NCBI GenBank assembly: GCA_028015205.1
Contig: CM051520.1
Span: forward strand, 12,434,501-12,498,500
Reading direction: 5' to 3'
From: Mytilisepta virgata
Lineage: Eukaryota; Mollusca; Bivalvia; Mytilida; Mytilidae
Length of the DNA stretch: 64,000 nt
Shown here: positions 23,706-36,700 of the stretch, piece after piece
Numbering within the stretch: the first letter of the stretch is position 1
Layout of the letters: every line of letters starts with the position of its first letter
Program-made: the position numbers and the translations under genes
Notes under the pieces: model-generated
Told to the model about the DNA's origin: nothing
The model's database searches: none
The model's input: only the letters and a program-made list of their open reading frames with translations

Positions 23706-24563
23706 AAAAAAAACTGCCAAGTATCTGTTAGGCAATTTGAATATCTCAATGTAGTATATGATACAGTCTGGATCCAGATTAGTTCTAAGGTATATCATAA
23801 CCTTTTCACTGAGCAGATTTGCAGATCTTTCACAATATTTCGATGGTCGTCTTTGCTTCTAAATAACAATCCAAAGATACTAATGTTAGATATAGTAAAT
23901 TTATACTATGCTGTATACGACGCATTTCAAGGAGTTACCTCTCATCAGCAGCATTAAAAGTCCAAAAACCAAACTTATTTTAAACAGGAAGTACTTATAA
24001 CCAAAAAATACCGAAATAGGAAACCAAATTTAAATGACAAAACGCAATTTCGCTAGCGTGTTCTAAAAATATATCTGCTTATTAAACTTTTTAAAATATC
24101 TTTTCAAAGGCAAAAAATTTGCATTACACCCAACAAAAACTGTTTAAACCTGTTATGCTAAAAATAAGACAAATGAGAACGAATTAAGCCAGAATGGTCA
24201 ATTGAGATGCAATACCCGTGTTTCTGTTTTTTGTGTTTTTGTTTTAATCTTGACTAAAACATTTCTGACTTCAAGACAATCCACGACAAGATTGACTAAG
24301 GCAGCAAGATCTAACGTTATTTATTATTGAAAGATCAATATTTTCCCTGAGAAAAAATTACCATCCTTTCTTTTCCTGTGTATTTTATTATTTCATATTA
24401 TCTGAATAAATTATATTTTTGTTTTCGAAATATTATCATTTCATCACATATAGACCTCAGAATATGAAATTGTAATGAAAATGGACGAATCAAGCTGACC
24501 AACGTTTTGCAAGCATTTTTGGGAGTAGTTATTGGTATAATTAATTTTTTTGAGAAATAACCA

Positions 24564-24734
24564 TTATATTTGTTTACTCGATTTACGAAAAATCAGTATC
24601 TCCATGAAAAATAAAATTACCATTCTCTCAAAACCGTGTAATAGTACAGAATTATATTTGTCGTAAAGACTAGAAGCCTGAATGTTTTTAGAACTACAGC
24701 TTTGGAAGAACGGGGGACAGCTATAATGAAATCT
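24564..24734 (-). CDS. TIMP exon 5 (putative terminal exon)
   Basis: After a TCGTTCGTCACAG acceptor, phase 0 translation gives RFHYSCPPFFQSC..NIQ and continues 56 codons to a stop at 24564. Only two cysteines are close together, far fewer than in the C-domain of vertebrate TIMPs. AATAAA on the minus strand near 24389-24384 could be the polyadenylation signal. The frame and acceptor fit, but homology is weak. An alternative is read-through past the exon 4 donor, or a different terminal exon. Confidence 0.45.
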   Translation of the reverse strand, partial: RFHYSCPPFFQSCSSKNIQASSLYDKYNSVLLHGFERMVILFFMEILIFRKSSKQI

Positions 24735-27700
24735 CTGTGACGAACGAGATAACGTTGGCAATATCAGTATTCAAAAATCTTACCCACTCTAAATGTTGTA
24801 CGTTCACTAATACCATTTGGGTGATTATTATGGTATTGTATAAATGTATAGTTTATTTCTTCATAACGTTGTTTAAATGTGATACGGATTTTCAAAATTA
24901 GGTTTTGTCCGTTTGGTTTTAAGAAAAAAAACCTTAAAAGTAAGATATCTCTCACCTTGCAATTACAGTTGTTGAGATACCTTTCACGCCTCGGACACTG
25001 AACAAGATACAGGAACTGTTCAAACGTTAAAAACTTTGTTTGTGTTGCAACCCCATTACATGCTCTCACTGTATCTTGCCTACCTGCGAAATCATATATC
25101 AACCACATATTCAGAATTATAATGATTTTTTCAGTGTTTTAAGTTAATTAAAATTAATGTAATTCAAAGACCAATCCATTACACGTGAAACGGTCAAATG
25201 TATGGGAAAACAGAATTCTACATTGAGCCAGTATATATCAAAATCACGCCAAAATGTCAACAATTTTTCGAATTAACCTGGCACCTGCTGCGATGTTTGT
25301 AACTTGATCGCAAGTAGTGACAGTTTCAATGATTGAGCCTACTTCGATATGTATAAATATATCAATTTATTTCAATACATGCAGGTCATAATTTCAAATA
25401 TTAAGAATTCATTGAAGAAAGAATGCAGAAACAACAAAAAGTATGCTGAATTGCATCTTCTATTTATTAATTGGCATATAATCACAAAGAATTAAGTTAT
25501 TTTCGTTGACTTCAGTTTTCATAGATTGGGAAAAAAAAAACATTTTTGGGTACTTGATTTCGTGGATTTCAAATTAAGAAAAAATCAAATGATATCAGCT
25601 ATCATTTTTAAAGTGTTCCAAACCGAAAGTTAAAAAAACATATTAATTTCTATTATGCAGCAGATTTACTTTGAAGTGTATTGTTTATCTAAGATTTGAT
25701 TAATATTAATAAATGACCATTAGAAGATAAATGAAAACATGATATTGTAATAAAGCTGTTTGCTATGAAGAAGGCACACCACTAAATCGAGCCCCCGTTT
25801 ACTTCAATGTTAAATTCGTCATTTTCAAAAATTAGGGAAAAATATAAAATGAATTTTCCCAAGTCGGGCAATATGTTGACATGTTTTTCAAATAAAAGCT
25901 GTCTTAGAAAATTGTACTTGAAAAGTACATTGTTTACCAAATAAGAAATTTTTTCTCGTTTCAAATTTCCCGGTGAAAATTTGCCCCATCACTTCAAACT
26001 GAATACCGGAAATTACAGGCGCATTAATATGTCCAGTTCTCGAAACTTTTAAGGGTTATTGACATGCCGTAATGTGTATTTCGTAGGGTATTCATTTCTT
26101 TAGAGAATAAATTCACTTGTTTATGCTTTAGATTGTGGCATTAGTTGTGACAGATCGACGCCGAAACCCATAGGAATTATTTTGTACTACTTTCGTACTC
26201 TGTCGAAATTGCTCCAGCTATTTACTGTAGTGCCCCCTTAAGGTACCCCTAGGTTTTGAGGAATTTTAATTTCACGGCTGGTATAGAAAGAGGGACCATT
26301 TTGGGTGTTTGATAACACAATTTTATTAGAAATTGAGTTTTATTAACCTCTGAAAAAATATTTTCTTGAGCCTACCCCCTCCCTGAATTTTGGCCGATTT
26401 TCACCCCTTTTTATCTCATTATTCAGAAACTAAAAATATACAGTTTTGTGATTATTATTACATTTTCACACCGACATCTATCTTTTCTTGTCTTCTGCTA
26501 CCCAATATCCCCCGTTTTCGGGCGTTTTCGGTAGAAAATAGCAGAAACATTAGATAGGCACCCTAAAATGTGACCGATCCAGGTTTTAGAAATTGCCATT
26601 TCACGATCATTGCCAAACGATGTTTCAATTATATTTTCTCAATAATACGCATTGGACAATTGCCTAACATATTTTAACAGACATGTAGTCTTATGGCAGA
26701 TATTGAGGTCAAATGGATCAAATTTCAAAAATTGGGATTTTTCACGCTTTCTGGAATATAGGAAAAAAACGAGTGTTCGTAAATTGCGTGTGCTCAATTT
26801 ATCAGAGTCAAGAAGTGCACAATAAAATTACTGAAAGTAAAGAATACACTGTGCTTTTATTTAATGCCAGAAATTTTCATATTTACTTCAATTTTCTTTC
26901 AGTTTGGCACCTTGAATTCTGGAGTACATCAAATTTACTCTAAGTGCTGAGTCAGCATTTTTTACCTCCCCCCTTTTTAAACGGTCGTTTAATTTTAAAA
27001 GAAATTTGTTTATTTATCGTTTCTTACCGAGAACTTTGGAAATAAATAAAAATATCCATGTAATTAGTCTTTATTTAGATTCTCTTAAGGTACCCCTAGA
27101 TTTCGAGGAATTTTAATTTCACGGCTGGTATAGAAAGAGGGACCATTTTGGGTGTTTGATAACACAATTTTATTAGAAATTGAGTTTTATTAACCTCTGA
27201 AAAAATATTTTCTTGAGCCTACCCCCTCCCTGAATTTTGGCCGATTTTCACCCCTTTTTATCTCATTATTCAGAAACTAAAAATATACAGTTTTGTGATT
27301 ATTATTACATTTTCACACCGACATCTATCTTTTCTTGTCTTCTGCTACCCAATATCCCCCGTTTTCGGGCGTTTTCGGTAGAAAATAGCAGAAACATTAG
27401 ATAGGCACCCTAAAATGTGACCGATCCAGGTTTTAGAAATTGCCATTTCACGATCATTGCCAAACGATGTTTCAATTATATTTTCTCAATAATACGCATT
27501 GGACAATTGCCTAACATATTTTAACAGACATGTAGTCTTATGGCAGATATTGAGGTCAAATGGATCAAATTTCAAAAATTGGGATTTTTCACGCTTTCTG
27601 GAATATAGGAAAAAAACGAGTGTTCGTAAATTGCGTGTGCTCAATTTATCAGAGTCAAGAAGTGCACAATAAAATTACTGAAAGTAAAGAATACACTGTG

Positions 27701-30700
27701 CTTTTATTTAATGCCAGAAATTTTCATATTTACTTCAATTTTCTTTCAGTTTGGCACCTTGAATTCTGGAGTACATCAAATTTACTCTAAGTGCTGGGTC
27801 AGCATTTTTTACCTCCCCCCTTTTTAAACGGTCGTTTAATTTTAAAAGAAATTTGTTTATTTATCGTTTCTTACCGAGAACTTTGGAAATAAATAAAAAT
27901 ATCCATGTAATTAGTCTTTATTTAGATTCTCTTAAGGTACCCCTAGATTTTGAGGAATTTTAATTTCACGGCTGGTATAGAAAGAGGGACCATTTTGGGT
28001 GTTTGATAACACAATTTTATTAGAAATTGAGTTTGATTAACCTCTGAAAAAATATTTTCTTGAGCCTACCCCCTCCTTGAATTTTGGCCGATTTTCACCC
28101 CTTTTTATCTCATTATTCAGAAACTAAAAATATACAGTTTTGTGATTATTATTACATTTTCACACCGACATCTATCTTTTCTTGTCTTCTGCTACCCAAT
28201 ATCCCCCGTTTTCGGGCGTTTTCGGTAGAAAATAGCAGAAACATTAGATAGGCACCCTAAAATGTGACCGATCCAGGTTTTAGAAATTGCCATTTCACGA
28301 TCATTGCCAAACGATGTTTCAATTATATTTTCTCAATAATACGCATTGGACAATTGCCTAACATATTTTAACAGACATGTAGTCTTATGGCAGATATTGA
28401 GGTCAAATGGATCAAATTTCAAAAATTGGGATTTTTCACGCTTTCTGGAATATAGGAAAAAAACGAGTGTTCGTAAATTGCGTGTGCTCAATTTATCAGA
28501 GTCAAGAAGTGCACAATAAAATTACTGAAAGTAAAGAATACACTGTGCTTTTATTTAATGCCAGAAATTTTCATATTTACTTCAATTTTCTTTCAGTTTG
28601 GCACCTTGAATTCTGGAGTACATCAAATTTACTCTAAGTGCTGAGTCAGCATTTTTTACCTCCCCCCTTTTTAAACGGTCGTTTAATTTTAAAAGAAATT
28701 TGTTTATTTATCGTTTCTTACCGAGAACTTTGGAAATAAATAAAAATATCCATGTAATTAGTCTTTATTTAGATTCTCTTAAGGTACCCCTAGATTTCGA
28801 GGAATTTTAATTTCACGGCTGGTATAGAAAGAGGGACCATTTTGGGTGTTTGATAACACAATTTTATTAGAAATTGAGTTTTATTAACCTCTGAAAAAAT
28901 ATTTTCTTGAGCCTACCCCCTCCCTGAATTTTGGCCGATTTTCACCCCTTTTTATCTCATTATTCAGAAACTAAAAATATACAGTTTTGTGATTATTATT
29001 ACATTTTCACACCGACATCTATCTTTTCTTGTCTTCTGCTACCCAATATCCCCCGTTTTCGGGCGTTTTCGGTAGAAAATAGCAGAAACATTAGATAGGC
29101 ACCCTAAAATGTGACCGATCCAGGTTTTAGAAATTGCCATTTCACGATCATTGCCAAACGATGTTTCAATTATATTTTCTCAATAATACGCATTGGACAA
29201 TTGCCTAACATATTTTAACAGACATGTAGTCTTATGGCAGATATTGAGGTCAAATGGATCAAATTTCAAAAATTGGGATTTTTCACGCTTTCTGGAATAT
29301 AGGAAAAAAACGAGTGTTCGTAAATTGCGTGTGCTCAATTTATCAGAGTCAAGAAGTGCACAATAAAATTACTGAAAGTAAAGAATACACTGTGCTTTTA
29401 TTTAATGCCAAAAATTTTCATATTTACTTCAATTTTCTTTCAGTTTGGCACCTTGAATTCTGGAGTACATCAAATTTACTCTAAGTGCTGGGTCAGCATT
29501 TTTTACCTCCCCCCTTTTTAAACGGTCATTTAATTTTAAAAGAAATTTGTTTATTTATCGTTTCTTACCGAGAACTTTGGAAATAAATAAAAATATCCAT
29601 GTAATTAGTCTTTATTTAGATTCTCTTAAGGTACCCCTAGATTTTGAGGAATTTTAATTTCACGGCTGGTATAGAAAGAGGGACCATTTTGGGTGTTTGA
29701 TAACACAATTTTATTAGAAATTGAGTTTGATTAACCTCTGAAAAAATATTTTCTTGAGCCTACCCCCTCCTTGAATTTTGGCCGATTTTCACCCCTTTTT
29801 ATCTCATTATTCAGAAACTAAAAATATACAGTTTTGTGATTATTATTACATTTTCACACCGACATCTATCTTTTCTTGTCTTCTGCTACCCAATATCCCC
29901 CGTTTTCGGGCGTTTTCGGTAGAAAATAGCAGAAACATTAGATAGGCACCCTAAAATGTGACCGATCCAGGTTTTAGAAATTGCCATTTCACGATCATTG
30001 CCAAACGATGTTTCAATTATATTTTCTCAATAATACGCATTGGACAATTGCCTAACATATTTTAACAGACATGTAGTCTTATGGCAGATATTGAGGTCAA
30101 ATGGATCAAATTTCAAAAATTGGGATTTTTCACGCTTTCTGGAATATAGGAAAAAAACGAGTGTTCGTAAATTGCGTGTGCTCAATTTATCAGAGTCAAG
30201 AAGTGCACAATAAAATTACTGAAAGTAAAGAATACACTGTGCTTTTATTTAATGCCAGAAATTTTCATATTTACTTCAATTTTCTTTCAGTTTGGCACCT
30301 TGAATTCTGGAGTACATCAAATTTACTCTAAGTGCTGAGTCAGCATTTTTTACCTCCCCCCTTTTTAAACGGTCGTTTAATTTTAAAAGAAATTTGTTTA
30401 TTTATCGTTTCTTACCGAGAACTTTGGAAATAAATAAAAATATCCATGTAATTAGTCTTTATTTAGATTCTCTTAAGGTACCCCTAGATTTCGAGGAATT
30501 TTAATTTCACGGCTGGTATAGAAAGAGGGACCATTTTGGGTGTTTGATAACACAATTTTATTAGAAATTGAGTTTTATTAACCTCTGAAAAAATATTTTC
30601 TTGAGCCTACCCCCTCCCTGAATTTTGGCCGATTTTCACCCCTTTTTATCTCATTATTCAGAAACTAAAAATATACAGTTTTGTGATTATTATTACATTT

Positions 30701-33700
30701 TCACACCGACATCTATCTTTTCTTGTCTTCTGCTACCCAATATCCCCCGTTTTCGGGCGTTTTCGGTAGAAAATAGCAGAAACATTAGATAGGCACCCTA
30801 AAATGTGACCGATCCAGGTTTTAGAAATTGCCATTTCACGATCATTGCCAAACGATGTTTCAATTATATTTTCTCAATAATACGCATTGGACAATTGCCT
30901 AACATATTTTAACAGACATGTAGTCTTATGGCAGATATTGAGGTCAAATGGATCAAATTTCAAAAATTGGGATTTTTCACGCTTTCTGGAATATAGGAAA
31001 AAAACGAGTGTTCGTAAATTGCGTGTGCTCAATTTATCAGAGTCAAGAAGTGCACAATAAAATTACTGAAAGTAAAGAATACACTGTGCTTTTATTTAAT
31101 GCCAGAAATTTTCATATTTACTTCAATTTTCTTTCAGTTTGGCACCTTGAATTCTGGAGTACATCAAATTTACTCTAAGTGCTGAGTCAGCATTTTTTAC
31201 CTCCCCCCTTTTTAAACGGTCGTTTAATTTTAAAAGAAATTTGTTTATTTATCGTTTCTTACCGAGAACTTTGGAAATAAATAAAAATATCCATGTAATT
31301 AGTCTTTATTTAGATTCTCTTAAGGTACCCCTAGATTTTGAGGAATTTTAATTTCACGGCTGGTATAGAAAGAGGGACCATTTTGGGTGTTTGATAACAC
31401 AATTTTATTAGAAATTGAGTTTTATTAACCTCTGAAAAAATATTTTCTTGAGCCTACCCCCTCCCTGAATTTTGGCCGATTTTCACCCCTTTTTATCTCA
31501 TTGTTCAGAAACTAAAAATATACAGTTTTGTGATTATTATTACATTTTCACACCGACATCTATCTTTTCTTGTCTTCTGCTACCCAATATCTCCCGTTTT
31601 CGGGCGTTTTCGGTAGAAAATAGCAGAAACATTAGATAGGCACCCTAAAATGTGACCGATCCAAGTTTTAGAAATTGCCATTTCACGATCATTGCCGAAC
31701 GATATTTCAATTATATTTTCTCAATAATACGCATTGGACAATTGCCTAACATATTTTAACAGACATGTAGTCTTATGGCAGATATTGAGGTCAAATGGAT
31801 CAAATTTCAAAAATTGGGATTTTTCACGCTTTCTGGAATATAGGAAAAAAACGAGTGTTCGTAAATTGCGTGTGCTCAATTTATCAGAGTCAAGAAGTGC
31901 ACAATAAAATTACTGAAAGTAAAGAATACACTGTGCTTTTATTTAATGCCAGAAATTTTCATATTTACTTCAATTTTCTTTCAGTTTGGCACCTTGAATT
32001 CTGGAGTACATCAAATTTACTCTAAGTGCTGAGTCAGCATTTTTTTACCTCCCCCCTTTTTAAACGGTCGTTTAATTTTAAAAGAAATTTGTTTATTTAT
32101 CGTTTCTTACCGAGAACTTTGGAAATAAATAAAAATATCCATGTAATTAGTCTTTATTTAGATTCTCTTAAGGTACCCCTAGATTTTGAGGAATTTTAAT
32201 TTCACGGCTGGTATAGAAAGAGGGACCATTTTGGGTGTTTGATAACACAATTTTATTAGAAATTGAGTTTTATTAACCTCTGAAAAAATATTTTCTTGAG
32301 CCTACCCCCTCCCTGAATTTTGGCCGATTTTCACCCCTTTTTATCTCATTGTTCAGAAACTAAAAATATACAGTTTTGTGATTATTATTACATTTTCACA
32401 CCGACATCTATCTTTTCTTGTCTTCTGCTACCCAATATCCCCCGTTTTCGGGCGTTTTCGGTAGAAAATAGCAGAAACATTAGATAGGCACCCTAAAATG
32501 TGACCGATCCAGGTTTTAGAAATTGCCATTTCACGATCATTGCCAAACGATATTTCAATTATATTTTCTCAATAATACGCATTGGACAATTGCCTAACAT
32601 ATTTTAACAGACATGTAGTCTTATGGCAGATATTGAGGTCAAATGGATCAAATTTCAAAAATTGGGATTTTTCACGCTTTCTGGAATATAGGAAAAAAAC
32701 GAGTGTTCGTAAATTGCGTGTGCTCAATTTATCAGAGTCAAGAAGTGCACAATAAAATTACTGAAAGTAAAGAATACACTGTGCTTTTATTTAATGCCAG
32801 AAATTTTCATATTTACTTCAATTTTCTTTCAGTTTGGCACCTTGAATTCTGGAGTACATCAAATTTACTCTAAGTGCTGAGTCAGCATTTTTTTACCTCC
32901 CCCCTTTTTAAACGGTCGTTTAATTTTAAAAGAAATTTGTTTATTTATCGTTTCTTACCGAGAACTTTGGAAATAAATAAAAATATCCATGTAATAAATC
33001 TTTATTTAGATTCTCTTAAGGTACCCCTAGATTTTGAGGAATTTTAATTTCACGGCTGGTATAGAAAGAGGGACCATTTTGGGTGTTTGATAACACAATT
33101 TTATTAGAAATTGAGTTTTATTAACCTCTGAAAAAATATTTTCTTGAGCCTACCCCCTCCCTGAATTTTGGCCGATTTTCACCCCTTTTTATCTCATTAT
33201 TCAGAAACTAAAAATATACAGTTTTGTGATTATTATTACATTTTCACACCGACATCTATCTTTTCTTGTCTTCTGCTACCCAATATCCCCCGTTTTCGGG
33301 CGTTTTCGGTAGAAAATAGCAGAAACATTAGATAGGCACCCTAAAATGTGACCGATCCAGGTTTTAGAAATTGCCATTTCACGATCATTGCCAAACGATG
33401 TTTCAATTATATTTTCTCAATAATACGCATTGGACAATTGCCTAACATATTTTAACAGACATGTAGTCTTATGGCAGATATTGAGGTCAAATGGATCAAA
33501 TTTCAAAAATTGGGATTTTTCACGCTTTCTGGAATATAGGAAAAAAACGAGTGTTCGTAAATTGCGTGTGCTCAATTTATCAGAGTCAAGAAGTGCACAA
33601 TAAAATTACTGAAAGTAAAGAATACACTGTGCTTTTATTTAATGCCAGAAATTTTCATATTTACTTCAATTTTCTTTCAGTTTGGCACCTTGAATTCTGG

Positions 33701-36700
33701 AGTACATCAAATTTACTCTAAGTGCTGAGTCAGCATTTTTTACCTCCCCCCTTTTTAAACGGTCGTTTAATTTTAAAAGAAATTTGTTTATTTATCGTTT
33801 CTTACCGAGAACTTTGGAAATAAATAAAAATATCCATGTAATTAGTCTTTATTTAGATTCTCTTAAGGTACCCCTAGATTTTGAGGAATTTTAATTTCAC
33901 GGCTGGTATAGAAAGAGGGACCATTTTGGGTGTTTGATAACACAATTTTATTAGAAATTGAGTTTTATTAACCTCTGAAAAAATATTTTCTTGAGCCTAC
34001 CCCCTCCCTGAATTTTGGCCGATTTTCACCTTTTTTTATCTCATTATTCAGAAACTAAAAATATACAGTTTTGTGATTATTATTACATTTTCACACCGAC
34101 ATCTATCTTTTCTTGTCTTCTCCTACCCAATATCCCCCGTTTTCGGGCGTTTTCGGTAGAAAATAGCAGAAACATTAGATAGGCACCCTAAAATGTGACC
34201 GATCCAGGTTTTAGAAATTGCCATTTCACGATCATTGCCAAACGATGTTTCAATTATATTTTCTCAATAATACGCATTGGACAATTGCCTAACATATTTT
34301 AACAGACATGTAGTCTTATGGCAGATATTGAGGTCAAATGGATCAAATTTCAAAAATTGGGATTTTTCACGCTTTCTGGAATATAGGAAAAAAACGAGTG
34401 TTCGTAAATTGCGTGTGCTCAATTTATCAGAGTCAAGAAGTGCACAATAAAATTACTGAAAGTAAAGAATACACTGTGCTTTTATTTAATGCCAGAAATT
34501 TTCATATTTACTTCAATTTTCTTTCAGTTTGGCACCTTGAATTCTGGAGTACATCAAATTTACTCTAAGTGCTGAGTCAGCATTTTTTACCTCCCCCCTT
34601 TTTAAACGGTCGTTTAATTTTAAAAGAAATTTGTTTATTTATCGTTTCTTACCGAGAACTTTGGAAATAAATAAAAATATCCATGTAATTAGTCTTTATT
34701 TAGATTCTCTTAAGGTACCCCTAGATTTTGAGGAATTTTAATTTCACGGCTGGTATAGAAAGAGGGACCATTTTGGGTGTTTAATAACACAATTTTATTA
34801 GAAATTGAGTTTTATTAACCTCTGAAAAAATATTTTCTTGAGCCTACCCCCTCCCTGAATTTTGGCCGATTTTCACCCCTTTTTATCTCATTATTCAGAA
34901 ACTAAAAATATACAGTTTTGTGATTATTATTACATTTTCACACCGACATCTATCTTTTCTTGTCTTCTGCTACCCAATATCCCCCGTTTTCGGGCGTTTT
35001 CGGTAGAAAATAGCAGAAACATTAGATAGGCACCCTAAAATGTGACCGATCCAGGTTTTAGAAATTGCCATTTCACGATCATTGCCAAACGATATTTCAA
35101 TTATATTTTCTCAATAATACGCATTGGACAATTGCCTAACATATTTTAACAGACATGTAGTCTTATGGCAGATATTGAGGTCAAATGGATCAAATTTCAA
35201 AAATTGGGATTTTTCACGCTTTCTGGAATATAGGAAAAAAACGAGTGTTCGTAAATTGCGTGTGCTCAATTTATCAGAGTCAAGAAGTGCACAATAAAAT
35301 TACTGAAAGTAAAGAATACACTGTGCTTTTATTTAATGCCAGAAATTTTCATATTTACTTCAATTTTCTTTCAGTTTGGCACCTTGAATTCTGGAGTACA
35401 TCAAATTTACTCTAAGTGCTGAGTCAGCATTTTTTTACCTCCCCCTTTTTAAACGGTCGTTTAATTTTAAAAGAAATTTGTTTATTTATCGTTTCTTACC
35501 GAGAACTTTGGAAATAAATAAAAATATCCATGTAATTAGTCTTTATTTAGATTCTCTTAAGGTACCCCTAGATTTTGAGGAATTTTAATTTCACGGCTGG
35601 TATAGAAAGAGGGACCATTTTGGGTGTTTGATAACACAATTTTATTAGAAATTGAGTTTTATTAACCTCTGAAAAAATATTTTCTTGAGCCTACCCCCTC
35701 CCTGAATTTTGGCCGATTTTCACCCCTTTTTATCTCATTATTCAGAAACTAAAAATATACAGTTTTGTGATTATTATTACATTTTCACACCGACATCTAT
35801 CTTTTCTTGTCTTCTGCTACCCAATATCCCCCGTTTTCGGGCGTTTTCGGTAGAAAATAGCAGAAACATTAGATAGGCACCCTAAAATGTGACCGATCCA
35901 GGTTTTAGAAATTGCCATTTCACGATCATTGCCAAACGATGTTTCAATTATATTTTCTCAATAATACGCATTGGACAATTGCCTAACATATTTTAACAGA
36001 CATGTAGTCTTATGGCAGATATTGAGGTCAAATGGATCAAATTTCAAAAATTGGGATTTTTCACGCTTTCTGGAATATAGGAAAAAAACGAGTGTTCGTA
36101 AATTGCGTGTGCTCAATTTATCAGAGTCAAGAAGTGCACAATAAAATTACTGAAAGTAAAGAATACACTGTGCTTTTATTTAATGCCAGAAATTTTCATA
36201 TTTACTTCAATTTTCTTTCAGTTTGGCACCTTGAATTCTGGAGTACATCAAATTTACTCTAAGTGCTGAGTCAGCATTTTTTACCTCCCCCCTTTTTAAA
36301 CGGTCGTTTAATTTTAAAAGAAATTTGTTTATTTATCGTTTCTTACCGAGAACTTTGGAAATAAATAAAAATATCCATGTAATTAGTCTTTATTTAGATT
36401 CTCTTAAGGTACCCCTAGATTTTGAGGAATTTTAATTTCACGGCTGGTATAGAAAGAGGGACCATTTTGGGTGTTTAATAACACAATTTTATTAGAAATT
36501 GAGTTTTATTAACCTCTGAAAAAATATTTTCTTGAGCCTACCCCCTCCCTGAATTTTGGCCGATTTTCACCCCTTTTTATCTCATTATTCAGAAACTACA
36601 AATATACAGTTTTGTGATTATTATTACATTTTCACACCGACATCTATCTTTTCTTGTCTTCTGCTACCCAATATCCCCCGTTTTCGGGCGTTTTCGGTAG

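Noticed and set aside
23592..23957. 121-codon open frame as a gene
   Set aside because: Its first half is the GGACGGACA microsatellite and right end of a MITE; no domain is present.
26518..26540. CENP-B box in the satellite unit
   Set aside because: The CGTTTTCGGG repeat does not satisfy the required positions of the CENP-B consensus on either strand. Location in a gene intron also argues against a centromere.
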